Positions 10,614 to 22,738 of a stretch of DNA of 41,397 nt are shown piece after piece. Position numbers and translations under genes: made by a program. Within the stretch, counting starts at the first letter, position 1, and each line of letters begins with the position of its first letter. The notes under the pieces were generated by a model that did not search any database, was not told where the DNA came from, and saw only the letters and a list, made by a program, of their open reading frames with translations. Source of the stretch: Basidiobolus meristosporus CBS 931.73 (lineage: Eukaryota > Basidiobolomycota > Basidiobolomycetes > Basidiobolales > Basidiobolaceae); contig MCFE01000734.1 in NCBI GenBank assembly GCA_002104905.1, positions 1-41,397 on the forward strand, given 5' to 3'.

Positions 10614-13600
10614 ATGGTTGATAGGACAATGCGTGAATTACCAAGGTAGGGAGTCTCACATATCAGAAGACCCAGACTAATGCGAATGGCGAAGTCAATT
10701 TATTGAACTTATTCGGTTTGTCCTTCGCTTAGGAGATCCGAACGTCAAGTATGGCTCGAGCGACTCACCAACCTTCTTGAGACAGATTCCCTAGCGAATA
10801 TTGAGAGGTTAACAGCCTTATGGAGGCATTCGGGAGTTTCTCGAAACAGCTCTAGTCCGAAAATACAGCAATTAGGTATTTCTTGTAGGAAGCACTCTAC
10901 ACAGTACATTCACTTACAGTTGTCGCATTAGAGCGCCCGGGGTTAACCTACTGCAGAGATCCTTTACAGGATCCGGAGCTGCATCAATTGCTCGGTCATC
11001 TTAGTGGGTCTACCTTGAAAAGGGATATACTATTAGAATTTCTAAGTAAAGGAACTATTGCTACTGCAAGGTGAGTATTCATTTGCTCGTTCTTTTACCA
11101 TTTCTAGCGTTTGACACTCGTTGACCTGAACAGAGAAGGATTGGACTACCAAGCATTCGAGAATTTTGCGTTGGTTATCCTCTATCTCCAATATTTCCTC
11201 TTCCCACCTTCACCAGCCCTGGAGGAAGCTGTATCTAAGATTAGGAACAAGGTGCTAAGTAACCGATTGTGTATGAAATACTAGTTTATTAACAATTAGC
11301 CCAGGAGTGGCCGGTCAAATGCTATAAGATCAATCCATCCGCATGGCTCTCCGCCTTTACAGAGGCAAATCTTCGTGTCCATAAGTGCCGAGACGCAGCT
11401 GAAGAGTATTGAAATTCCATTTATGATAGCAAGCCAAGATGGTGGTTAATCTTTATCTAGTATCTCCCAGAGTAATATTTATTTGAATGAGCTATTGGAG
11501 TATATCCGTTTGCGTGAGCTCGACAGAAGCACTCTGCTTAGGTATATCCAGTATACATATAGAACATTGCTGGCTATGGTTGTTAACGTTGTCCTACCAT
11601 AAGCTCTTCGAAGCTCAAGAACGAAGAGCTGCAGAAACTAGGAAAAGCGCTAGCGTCGTGTTTCTTTGCAGTCATCGAGTTCGCCGGAAGTAGCGATTGG
11701 ATTGTAATCGGCGGTTTTTTGTTCTATTGCGAGAGCTATTAATTAACAGAGGGTCAATACGCTTATAGGTGATTCAAAATTTGGAGGTTTTAAGCAAGAA
11801 CGGGTCAAGACTCCCTGGCTCGTGGTACACATCCGAATTTCTTGTGACCACAAAACGTTTAGCGGAGAAATTCGCATTCCAGCAAGATGCTCAGCAAACT
11901 CGAGGGCTGAGCTACATTTATGAGTTGTGGGTGTTCTGGCTGCGACGAATCAGTAAGTACCAGAGCACACATGGGGAGTGCGGTAACTCTAGCTGATTTC
12001 ATATTCTGCTATAGATATAAATGAGCATGGTGAGCTAGGGGAATCGATTCTCCGAACCATGGCAGACACTATTGCAATATGCGATGGGCCTGAGATGAGT
12101 CCCATTTTGCTCTCCGTTGCAACTGCCATGTCAGTCTCACTAGGTACCAGGATTTCCGAAAACTCCAAGATTTCCGGAGCTAACACAGCTATCATCTTTG
12201 AATTGTAGGCAAATTCTCGGATGATTTCGATGAGTTCGCCACTGATGGACTGATGCAATGTATGGAAAAATCCAAACTTGTCCTCAAGTAAGCGAAGAAT
12301 TCTCGGTGCGCCACATATATGCCCATTCTCATCATCTCAATCATAGTGCGGAGCATAGCGACGCCTTATTCGCAAGTCTTGCCCAGTATATGAAGACTGT
12401 TCAATCGAAGAAGTACCTGGCTGATGTTTCAAATGGATTTTTTTCTCTGGCTAGCACCTTCGTTGTCAAACCACAAGAGCGACTTCAATTTTTTATCAAA
12501 GTTTTCCGCTTGTACCAGTTCGTGTGCACCTCGCGCATCAAAAATTTTCAAAAGACAAAATCAACCGAGGCGAGCAAGAAAACTGCATTTCAAACTGGTA
12601 TTTCTGATGAAGCTAGCAAAATCCAGGCACTTCTCGAGAGCTCTACACAGGCCCTGGACTCCGATGATACCACACGTAAGCATTACCAATTACGGTTTCT
12701 CTTCTTTTACCAACCTTCTTTGCATTTCTCGCAGTAAAATACACGGGCTTTATGGCACTCACTGGCCTGATGTAAGTGTCTTCAAAGAAGTCAGTATACT
12801 TGGCCTTGAACTTCTCTCACTCGATTCATATTCCACAGCAAAGGTTACCAACTATCGGCGTACAACTTAAGCTTGAATAAGGAGATCGACCGACAGCTCG
12901 TGGTCGGTTTGAAGCACATGACCCCAGAGAACCCTATTTTCTGCGATGGTAAGTGCGCTTTTCTCTTTGTGACCCACGTCTCTGGCCATTAACGCCGCTC
13001 AAGTTGAGCTTCAGGAGTTGATAAGCTTTGTCTCTGGACAATGTCTATCGAAGCGACAACCGACAAAGAAAGATGGCCTCGATATCAGAGTAAAACATCC
13101 CTAACCCTGAGCCTTGATAGAAGCGTGTATTGACCGCCTTGTGCATTAATATAGAGTTTGGTACAGGTACTTGTAAACACGCTGTTTTATAACGCGAATG
13201 CATTGAGCTATTGCTACTTGAACCCTCTCATCAACTCGCCGCCTGCCAACAATGATGTAAGCTTGCGGAAACGTCATCACGCAACTTCATAAATGGCTGA
13301 CTTTTGCTTCACCAGAATTGTATGAGAACAGTGGCTATATTACAACACAGAACAAACCATCCAATTTATACGGAAATTGGACGTATCTCAGTTGTGTTGG
13401 CTAATTTGCTATGCTATACCGACAAGCCTACCATCCAAGAATCGATTGAAAGGTAGACCCGGCCATCATTGTGGATTGTGATGTTGCGAGAAATTAATGG
13501 CTCGGTCTAGGGTTCGTTCGTTCGCCATCAACCTATATACCCAGATGGACCGTTGTTCAGTTGAATTCCTGGTGTATGAAAACAGTAAGCCACGTTTCCC

Positions 13601-14897
13601 GTAAATAGAGACGATAACGTATGCTAACCACTTACTAGATCAATTCAAGGAACTGGAGCCGCTACTGGGTGACGTTTTCAAGAACACAGTGTTTTCGGTG
13701 ACCTTGATTTACAAGACCCTTCTCGAACGGATCATCAATGATGACAGACCGATCTGTAAGTAGGTCTCTAGCTCGTTGTGCCAACACCGATAGCTTACCC
13801 TTTGTCGCATAGCATTTGCCATTTGTGGAGATATGGTCGAGTCTCTTTCACGATTACATTACATGGTCACTCGCTTGGGCGGCCGGGGATTCGCGTCGTA
13901 CGAGACAGTGACCAAGAATCTGATGGAGAAGCTAAGAAACGACAGGCAAGTCGCAAATAGAGTGGTGAAACACGTATTGCCCATCCGATATCATGACGAA
14001 GGTGAGACAGCTCTATTATAGAACGTATCTGCGCACTTGATACTGATTTATATGATCCGCTTGCTTCCTGTAGTGGAGAGGAATCCTCTCAGAAGATCGA
14101 GATTACTGTTTTGCCTTAACCTTGTAGACCTCACGATGGATGTGTTAGACGATGATTTGGTCAAGCGAGACATCTTGCCAGCAATCTATCCGTATCCTTT
14201 TAAGCCTGGCCTAACCATGTCTGGGACAACCCGATTGGAGATCCTTAACCTCGCTCTAGATATCTCAATACTAACCAATACCAAGACATGTTCGAGGCCT
14301 CCCATTCCATAGTGCTTAGTATTTTCGAGAATAGAAAGCAGGTGGCTGGCGAGTTGAGCGCGTACTACTCATCCTTGATCCTGCAGGTGATTCACACAGC
14401 CCAATCCTCTAACCCAGCCCATATTAACTCCAGTAACTTAGCAATACCCGAAGTATTTAAACATCGATCAACTCAGAGAAGCATATACTGTGATGATGTT
14501 GGGACTTTCCCAATCCGACGACGCGGTTGCATGGTCTTGCCTGACCAAGCTTATCCAAGAGATCGAAGGGTTCTCTGAAGCATGCGGCCAAAACCAGTCG
14601 GATCAAATCAACGACGGCGAGAATACAGCGCAGAATGCTGCACTCTACCTAGCCCGAGGCCACTTGCTGTTGACCCTTTTTGACCAGATTAAATCTGTTA
14701 ACTTGGTGTTGTTGGAGTCATTACTTAAAACGATCAAGCACCTGCTTATCACCGAACCCAAATCCCCCGGAAGAGACGCTATCTGCAAGGCTCTATACGA
14801 TAATGTGAGCAGTGGCCTGGATTATACGAAGAAGGATTCCACCATCAAATGGTACTTGAAATTGATGCAAGACCTTGGGGAAGATGTGCGTCCATAA
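10614..14897 (+). CDS. Large multi-exon alpha-helical protein, tentative peroxin-8 (PEX8)
   Basis: About twenty short exons can be joined in one frame. The first are 10614-10645, 10733-10875 and 10920-11070; examples further on include 11134-11251 and 12209-12288, and the last begins in the region of 14440 and ends with TAA at 14895-14897. The product is roughly 1,000 aa, helical and HEAT-like, with no predicted membrane segment. The C-terminal part, with YLNTNQYQDMFEASHSIVLS, a Tyr-rich helix, and IDQLREAYTVMMLGLSQ, resembles the fungal PEX8 region that docks the peroxisomal importomer from the matrix side. That is recalled family resemblance and was not computed. Against it: the length exceeds the usual 600-750 aa, and the C-terminus (EDVRP) lacks a PTS1 signal. 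Some junctions around 13080-13170 could not be resolved and may hide an extra exon. Alternative: another HEAT-repeat scaffold. The gene itself is certain, its identity is not. Confidence 0.6.
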
Positions 14898-16851
14898 GCT
14901 TCAGAAGGTGATGGTAGTACAAGAAATCCCTTTTGTTTTATTCAGCTAGCCAAATTTCCTGGGTCGTTTCATCACGCTTGCCGAGGCATATTCTAAGCAT
15001 GATTATCTTCACACAATTGTAAATCTACACGTCTCACCAACTCTACACCTCTAACACATCTATCGGAAGCCATTAGACCACAATCAAGGAAATAAAAATG
15101 ATCTTTCAATGTGTACAGGCGAATGCACACAATGCAAGCATTTGTTGGTGGCAGCGTTGGAATTGCCAAGGCTTGGCCCTAGGTTGTGTAAATAGACTGA
15201 AGGAGCGCTATTTGCCAACACCACCACTTGGCATGTGTCCATTGGTGATACCGTCACTGGATTCCAAGTACAACAACACCACCAACGATGTATGCTGCTG
15301 AGTCATGTCCATAGCAATCAGCCTCTGTTGCGTCTGCTTCCACTGAAATTCCAAGGCAACCCTACTCCATCATTTGTTTATAGGCTAAGAGGCGCAAGGT
15401 TGATTGAAGTCAGGAACATTAACCTAGCGCCAATTCCATAGATTCAACTCAGATGCATGAACCCATTAATACACATGCTGACACCAGCGTTTTCTCTGCT
15501 GATAGGCATGATTGCGGGAGAGTGGGCAGCCTCAATGCTAGCCAAATAAGGGTTGGTTGGGCCACGTTAGTTAGCTGGATAGTCAAGAGTGATCATCAGA
15601 CTGCACGACCACTTCTCTTATACACTTTCACTTGACTACCTCGACCAGAACTTATTACATATTGTCCGAATTTTTGCAGCTAAGCATGCCAACAATGGAG
15701 ACCGTGCTGCCACTACCCCAATGGGGTGGATTGTTTCTCGTGTTAGTTTCACGCCTGTTTAAACATAGCAAGCGGCCACAGGGGAGTTAATCGCATTCAG
15801 ATTTTAAGAATGAACAACGCTCCTTAAAAGCTTAGAGAACCGATTGAAGTTAACCAATGCAACAGACAAGTAGTGTAAGTCTGCTGTTGGCAACAACTTA
15901 TAATCACCATTCCTAGTTGAGGTCGAGCTTAACACATGTATCTAGGCTGTGGGAACCGGAGTGTGTCCCCAAAATAAGTAATATAGCTGTTTGACCACAC
16001 CTTGCCATAACCTGTTCCCCCATATATCTAGCTCGGCGTTAATCTACTCCTATAAAGGCCAAAACACTACTGAATATGCTCAGATGTTGCTTTGATTGAT
16101 CTCCAAGCTCCTTCTGAATACAAGCATCTACAGATTTATTTGTATGAACTCATAGTACAGGGTCGACCAATGGCAACGGTTAGCGGCCATCACCCAAAGT
16201 TCAAATGATCCCTTTATGAACCAAATCATGTTTTACAGCATCCTTGAGCCACACCGCTGGTGGTACAAAGCCCACCATCCAATTTGGAATGGCTACCGGT
16301 GGTGAAGATTCGGAGATTCAGATATCAGACAATCATGAATCTCCTGTTCAGTGCATCTCCATTTGGATATTCATCCGCATAGCAGACGGCGAAGCATTTG
16401 CATTACCTCAGTAGTATTCCGGAATAGCCTGGATCCGAGTGGCCAAGTGCAGCGCATGAGTGGGCATCACATGAACAACCATAATCATGTTACACGATGC
16501 CCTGAATGGTCTGACGAAATCTAATGTTAATTATAGGAAATTATTGCGATTAGCAAGAATGAGAGATGTACCAAGTGTATCAACGTGACACCGGATAATC
16601 ACACATAGCGCTGAGGAAGAAAGTTATTTGTTGGGAATAGGGGCTTCATTGGCCCGATGCAAGCATAATCGTCCACATAAATGATAGCTCGGCTAGGAAA
16701 TGGGTCCAGATGGTTGATTTATGGCGCTGCTCAAACTTCAGCCGACAAAACAGGTTTGTTCGTTTTGGTGATTGCTATGCAGGCTAATATGAGCTCCTGT
16801 GCTGTATCGTCTGGTTGATCATCCATAATGTTGCAAATCGACATGTTTCTC
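14898..16851. other. Gene-free region, left part
   Basis: Beyond the 3' end of the PEX8-like gene no open frame over about 70 codons shows family resemblance, and no tRNA-like fold was recognised by eye. Base composition is balanced, not strongly AT-rich. It may hold regulatory DNA, long non-coding transcripts or eroded repeats. Confidence 0.4.
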
Positions 16852-16893
16852 ACTGGATAGGCACCAATGAAGTCTTGCGCGTGCCTATCCAGT
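16852..16893. repeat. Perfect 13-bp inverted repeat with 16-nt loop
   Basis: Left arm actggataggcac (16852-16864) is the exact reverse complement of the right arm gtgcctatccagt (16881-16893); the loop is 16865-16880. It could form a stable hairpin in RNA or DNA. It lies in gene-free DNA, about 2 kb from the PEX8-like stop, so it is unlikely to be that gene's terminator. Confidence 0.8.
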
Positions 16894-19400
16894 ACAAGTC
16901 TAATGACGCATTGCCCACACTAGCCGCTAAGGGTTTCTAAACACTGGGTCGGCTGACGTAGCTTATTGCATGGATTTGTCGGGTCTGCCACGACTTGCAC
17001 TTTGATTGCACATCACGTGCAACTCTGACGCCGAGATGAGAGTGTTGCCCACCGTGAATATCACACAGCACACAAGCTGTACCCCGCAACACCACAATTA
17101 CACTGCTCTGTGGAATGTACTCTTGCCAAGGATCTCCAATAGAGAGTTGCCCCATGCTGGGTTCGAGCTGGATCCCAATGTCACCAATGTTTGTTAACAC
17201 CATGATCCTACGGCAATACCAAATCCACAGCTCATTACAGAACACCAATCAAAGCCGCCATGGGTTTTGAGAAAGGAAGATCCAACTCCTGCACCAGTAG
17301 GTAGGGCATCCATATTTGGGAGAAGTGCGAGCATGGCACATGGGTGGAGTGGCTCCAATTACCGCCAACCTCGCCAACCTCGCCGGGGGAGTTTCAGGTT
17401 TGTATGGGCCGCGGATTCCTAATTGAACTATCCCCGGATGCCTGATATATCCTGAAGTATCAGCATGCTGCATTTTCTGCCCTAGTCCGCTGAAATATGG
17501 GCCATTCCGTGATTCTTGGCGTATGAGCATCCCCCGCCTGGGGGGCTCAATTGCATCGCACTAACTTGATTGTCACTAGATGCTATTACGCAGCTCCGTG
17601 GGCCATCCTTATCGCATCAGCAGGATAGAGTCTAGGTGCCGCCATCTTCCGCACTCCAGTGAGCTCACTCATATCCGTATGAAGCAAGCGGCGGGTCTAC
17701 CCAGTCGCCCATCTGACCACCTGGGTTGGCCCCAGGTTCTATCCTTGCATCACTGCTCACGCAAAAGATTTGTCCATTACTAGCAGGCATCTATCCTCTG
17801 GGATCTGGCACCGCGATGTCAACCCAAAGATGGATTGATCAATTACTTTTCAAAGGGCCATCGCCTCTATAAACACGATACAATACCCACTGCATATCAA
17901 CCACCTCGCGACTCCCCATTTGGTTCGTTACAACGGCCTCTGGACCAGATCCACCCTGGAATAGTCAACAATTGACCACATGTAGCAACAATCAATACCA
18001 ACTCCCCAACAGCGATGACTCTCCATTGTACTCATCATCGGTTACGCACACTGTGGACTGCCGACCGGTTTTCATCTGCGCAGGCTGGCAACCCCGTTTC
18101 GAAACGAGCCTGGCTACGACATGTGTGAGATAGCTTGGTGAATCCTGGCTAAAGCAACCTAATTAAAAGCAAAGGGGCGCTACACTGGCTGGTCTTGCCA
18201 AATAAAGGCAATCTTCCAAACTTGCCTTCCATATGTATAATTAGGTGTATACCTCGCTAGCCCATCACACGCAACACTGCGCCCGGGCAACCGCGTCTTA
18301 CAAAAAAGGGGATTTCTTATGATGAGACAACCGGCCTATCTGCCCCAATGTCTCTACCTCGCTTGCATGTGGGCTTCGATACCTGTCCCATGGAGATGAG
18401 GGGCCAATTCACCTCGATTATGAAACAGTGGAACAACTCTGACTCCTGCATGATGACAGCATTCGTACGGGGCCCGTGTAGATACCCGTGCCGCCTATCC
18501 TTTTGAGATCACTGGTCCAAAACTGATTAGTCGAGGTTTGGAGTACATCAATCAACACGCTTGGTGGTGGGTTGGCTTGTTCCGTTCGCAAGTTGGTTCA
18601 AGCCCGCCGTCAAGCCTATTTGAATCGAGGGTTCTCATCGCACTGAAGGGCGTCACCCGCTTCAACACGAGACGCATGCTCGCCCATTTGTACTGGTTGT
18701 GCCACCCAAATCCTCCTACCAATGTCTCACAACGAAATAGCTCCATGCATGAGGCCATCTTCTATTAAATGCCACTCCAAAAACACTGAATCGATGCACA
18801 TCCATATTGGGTTGGTTGGTCGCACTCCACCGCCACCGCCGGCTGTGCTGGACTGCCTCCTGCAACCGGTAAAGTTAGGTTGCCCATCAACATGGAAAAT
18901 TGGGATTCGGGCTGAATTACTCCTCTCCGGGAAGACTGGAGTACTGGTGGATATATGTATGTATGTGTGTGTATGCGTGCATATGTATATTTGCAAATGG
19001 ATTGTATTTCAACAGTGATTGCTTGCTACATCAACAAAACGGATATGCGCTGGATAATTATCTATAATACGACGAATTAGAAGCTCTTGAGCGAATAGAG
19101 TCAGTGAACTGCTGGGAAGGGGGTGGGTTGCTTTTGGTGGTAATAATACCAAATAGCCATTAGAACCGCTATTCAAAATATTCATAAATTGTACATAAAT
19201 TACAGTAGTGTGTGGGTCACGGGGTTGGATCAGAGGAAATGGCCACATGGAACACCACGGCGTTAGCAACTGGAGCTAGCTCGGGACGGCATCCGCTTGG
19301 GCTGGCGCTTGAGCCACCGTCGCTTTATGCCCAAGGAATGCCTGGCCATGATGTCTATCGAATGGGGACTGGACGAGTAGAGGCTGTTTCCATCATCAGA
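16894..19400. other. Gene-free region, right part
   Basis: No gene recognised. Contains a short tandem ccaacctcg repeat near 17363-17385, a TATG/TG microsatellite at about 18951-18990, and the 3' flank of the minus-strand zinc-finger gene. Overlapping small open frames on both strands are what chance gives at this base composition. Confidence 0.4.
18951..18990. repeat. TATG/TGTG microsatellite
   Basis: Imperfect tandem TATG and TG units, visible as tatgtatgtatgtgtgtgta with AT-rich edges. It lies about 0.4 kb downstream of the zinc-finger gene stop. Confidence 0.8.
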
Positions 19401-20366
19401 TCAGCATTTGTGCTCAAGGGAATAGTGCCTGCGCAGAGCATCGGTCCTCGAAAAGCTACGCTGGCACATGCTGCACTTGTAGGGCCTCTCCCCTGTGTGC
19501 AGACGGATGTGGCGCTGTAGGTCATGCTTGCGCTTGAAGCTCCTGGAGCAGTAGGGACATGTGTTGCTGGTGTCCCCTGGGATCTTTTCCACCTTGATCA
19601 CCCTCTGACAAGAAGTCAGCGAGCTGACACTGGTTTTCGGCTCACTTGCCGGTAGGGGAATCTCGGGTGGTTGGTACGGCTCACTCTCCGCTTCAAGAGG
19701 CATGTTCAGGATTGCCGTTGGCTTCGGGGTGCAATGGACAAACCGAAATGTTTGGCTGGATAGATGTCTAGGACGCTTGCGCATATGCTCTTCGTTCAGG
19801 GCAAGAGTCTCGTCCAGATCCTTCAATGAGGGGATTTTGATGTCCTTGAGCGTTTCGGAATCCTCAGGGGCATCATGGAGCCGGCAGAGCGGGGCATTGT
19901 TGAATGACACGTTCTCGGACTTGAACTTCTCTATGCCCGAGATAGGTGGGAGCGTGAAGGTTCCCTGGGAATGTCTCCTCTTGTTGATGGCATGAGGATC
20001 GGCCATGATGCTAGCGGGGTTTTCGAATGAAAACGAGTCGCTTACCGGAGAGGATAGTGGTGAGAGGGAAAAGGGAGAGCGACCTGGTGAGATTGGAACG
20101 CAATGGTCGTGGCTGGGTGAATGCCGACAGATGGAGTCAGATTTTTCCATCGATACTGGGCAAGGTGCGTCGAATACACGGGCCTCTGAGGGGCAGGTGC
20201 GTGGCAATGGGAGGGTGAGAGGGGAAGAGATACTGGGTTCCGAAACGAGGCGCATTTCGCTATGTGTGCTCATGGGATGGAAATGAGGATGCAGATCGTT
20301 TGTGGAAAGCATCATCCTGGGTTGAGGAGAGTGGCGGGAGCGAGGGCTATTTGTATGTTTTTCCAT
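19401..20366 (-). CDS. C2H2 zinc-finger transcription factor
   Basis: 321-aa protein with a long low-complexity N-terminus rich in Ser and Pro (SSPLTLPLPRTCPSEA, SPFSLSPLSSPVSDSF), probably regulatory or activating. Two tandem C2H2 fingers lie at the extreme C-terminus: finger 1 has Cys270, Cys273, His286 and His290, finger 2 has Cys298, Cys301, His314 and His319, joined by a canonical TGERPY linker. The helix residues (SFKRKHDLQRH and SFSRTDALRRH) suit sequence-specific DNA binding. The paired C-terminal fingers recall fungal regulators of the Msn2/Crz1 type, but no orthologue is claimed. The ATG at 20364-20366 is the first in this frame, yet a GTAAGC donor-like site lies just upstream, after an 80-codon open frame starting at 20566. 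A spliced, longer N-terminus is therefore possible, though I found no acceptor in phase. The gene is isolated between two large gene-free blocks. Confidence 0.85.
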   Translation of the reverse strand: MEKHTNSPRSRHSPQPRMMLSTNDLHPHFHPMSTHSEMRLVSEPSISSPLTLPLPRTCPSEARVFDAPCPVSMEKSDSICRHSPSHDHCVPISPGRSPFSLSPLSSPVSDSFSFENPASIMADPHAINKRRHSQGTFTLPPISGIEKFKSENVSFNNAPLCRLHDAPEDSETLKDIKIPSLKDLDETLALNEEHMRKRPRHLSSQTFRFVHCTPKPTAILNMPLEAESEPYQPPEIPLPASEPKTSVSSLTSCQRVIKVEKIPGDTSNTCPYCSRSFKRKHDLQRHIRLHTGERPYKCSMCQRSFSRTDALRRHYSLEHKC

Positions 20367-22687
20367 ACCGCTTGGCTTACCTGGGAACCAGTAGTTTTAG
20401 CTCTTGAACACCCATCGGAAAACCACGAGTCTGAAGAATCACCAAGAATATTGTCGGTCGATCGCATATTTGATTTCCTGTCCATGCCTAAATCGGAGCA
20501 TCGGCGTTGCACTGAAGAATCATCAAAATCTCCTTCTTTGGGTTTGGCTGTGGAAATTATGGTCATGTCATGGTCGGCGGTGATTGGCTTTCTGCGCGGC
20601 CCTCTCGGTCACTAGTGATTTTGTGGGATTCGATGGTCACTCTCGCCGTAGGATCTAGAATAGATATTAATAGAAACCTCGGCTCATATGGCTAGCAGGG
20701 GAGCCGTAGGCGGAAATATGATGATCATAAAATAAATGGGATATCAACCACAGCCATGAACGCCAAGAATGCTAAATTGGTTTTTGATGGAAATATGTAG
20801 TCTAACTAAAGACGCCCCTTGCAACCTTGGGTTCTCAATGGGCACTTCTCATTTGTCCCAGTTCCTCCTTATTCCTTGGTAATACAATGCGGGCAACGAG
20901 TTTTGCTGGGCTTCTGGTTATCCCATTCGGCTGCTCACCTCGGATGGATGGGTTTCCGATGCCCAGAGGCAACGGGTGATCTGGTGGAGTGCTCTTTATT
21001 TGCCTTTGTTGATGTCACTACTCTGCTATCAAGTGTGACTGATTCTTGTTGAAATGAGTGTTCAACCAGTTTCAAAATCATGCGCCTTTCATATTCCGTA
21101 GGCCAGATGTGCGAAGGTAATTTGTCGGTCATCCATAGGACTGTCATACATCACATATTTTTAAATATCAGTAGCACAGGTACAGATGCGGCTGGGTTGA
21201 GCAGGACGCTTAAGCCGGGGTGCGGGCACTCAATGTGCCATCCGCCTATACAAGTTGGTTTCGGGACCTATTCTGATTCCTGTCAAGGCGTTGCATGCCA
21301 GGCGCCCCACTAAAATTAGCTCCCAAAACCCGTTGGCAACCACTTTTCGCGGCCAACAGGAATGCCATGAAATCGGAAGACTAGCTCTGAGTGTGGTGCT
21401 GATGTCGAATCTAGATGCTCTCTAGAGACAGTCTAGGGTGGGCCATCGCATGAACAGTGGATGCACCAGGCCGGTGAGCTGTCCGGCTGGTCCTACGTCG
21501 TAGGTGAAATTCAGCCAAACCAAGGGCTTGATGCGGACACGAGGGGAACTCGATAAGAGGGCATCTCTTGAAGCGCGAGGCGCCGGCTGGGTGGCTTCTG
21601 TCGATGGGTTGAAGCGTTAGTCACTGTTCTATGGTGGGACGAATGGCGGTTGCGAGCATAGATGGGCGGGCGGAGTCGCTTACCATAGGAATCCGTGGAC
21701 GGGAAAGCCATGATGGCCCAAAGACCTTGGGTGCAAACAAATCGGCTAAACTGACCAGACAGGCGTTCGACACGCCGACACAATGAAATGAATTGGTCCG
21801 TTTTGGAAGCCCAAGGACGCATCTCAACTGAATCATCCCAGTAAGGACCATATTGGTGCATCGCATTTCAAGACATCAAACCCGCCCACGCACTTAGAAA
21901 CATCTACCAGCTAAGTGGCAGACCCATTCCAGTTTTGTTTAGGAGGAGTTGATCAAATAGGGAATTTGCAACCACGTACACAGGCATCGTAATTAGGGTT
22001 CATTGACTTCGCCCAACCTTGCAACATTGAAACCCATTCACGCCATCTGATCTAGTGCCAAAATCCTAAAATTTGGTTAAGATTGGCTGACCCTCAACCT
22101 AGGGCTCCTTCCTAAAATGGTGAGGGCCTGTTGAGTCCACGGCGGAGATTGCTAGGGATAAGGCAGATCGGTGGCATGACGTCACACTGGGTAGGCAGCT
22201 ATGCAGCGGTGGCAAGCAGTTTTAATCAAAATGCCAAACCAACATTGGGTTGGCCAATGGGGGCGCTGCAACGGGCCATATACTGCGCTATTCTATATGG
22301 AAGGCTTATATGTTGATGCGGTGCCAAGAAATGGCCAGCGATCAGTGTAAAACTAGACCCACTCACTCAGGGCTCGAGTGTGCAGGGCCAGGCGTATTAA
22401 GGAATAAGACCTGGCAGAATCGGGGGATCTACTTGTTCGATTTCTATTAAGTGTGTAAGGGGCGCCGATGGATGAGCAAGATTCCCAATCGCCCCCAATG
22501 CGCATGATTGGATGCGCCGCAATTAGACCAGCGAGCACAACTCTATGGAGATGAAACAAGGCCAGCTAGTGCTGAAGAGGCGCTGTCCTTGAGCCGAGCT
22601 ATGGAAGGGCGTCATGCTGGTGGGCGATGTCACACACCCCGGCCTAAGGTGCTGGGAGGTTGGTGGCGGCAATCTGGCAACCCCTGT
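20367..22687. other. Upstream region of the zinc-finger gene; otherwise gene-free
   Basis: About 2.3 kb without a supported gene. The first 200 bp may hold a 5' exon of the zinc-finger gene (open frame 20312-20566, minus strand). A 116-aa minus-strand frame at 21511-21861 has no recognisable motif and is probably chance. Confidence 0.4.
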
Positions 22688-22738
22688 CATTGCCATTGCC
22701 GCCGCCGCTGCCAGTGCCAATGCCAATGCCAATGCCAC
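22688..22738. repeat. GCC-rich/GCCAAT tandem repeat
   Basis: GCCATT and GCC units run into three exact GCCAAT hexamers (22716-22733) and a fourth partial unit. Each hexamer contains a CCAAT pentamer. It is surrounded by non-repetitive DNA. Confidence 0.85.

Noticed and set aside
21511-21861. 116-codon minus-strand frame
   Set aside because: Arg/Ser-rich with no motif, and a second overlapping frame of similar length exists on the same strand.
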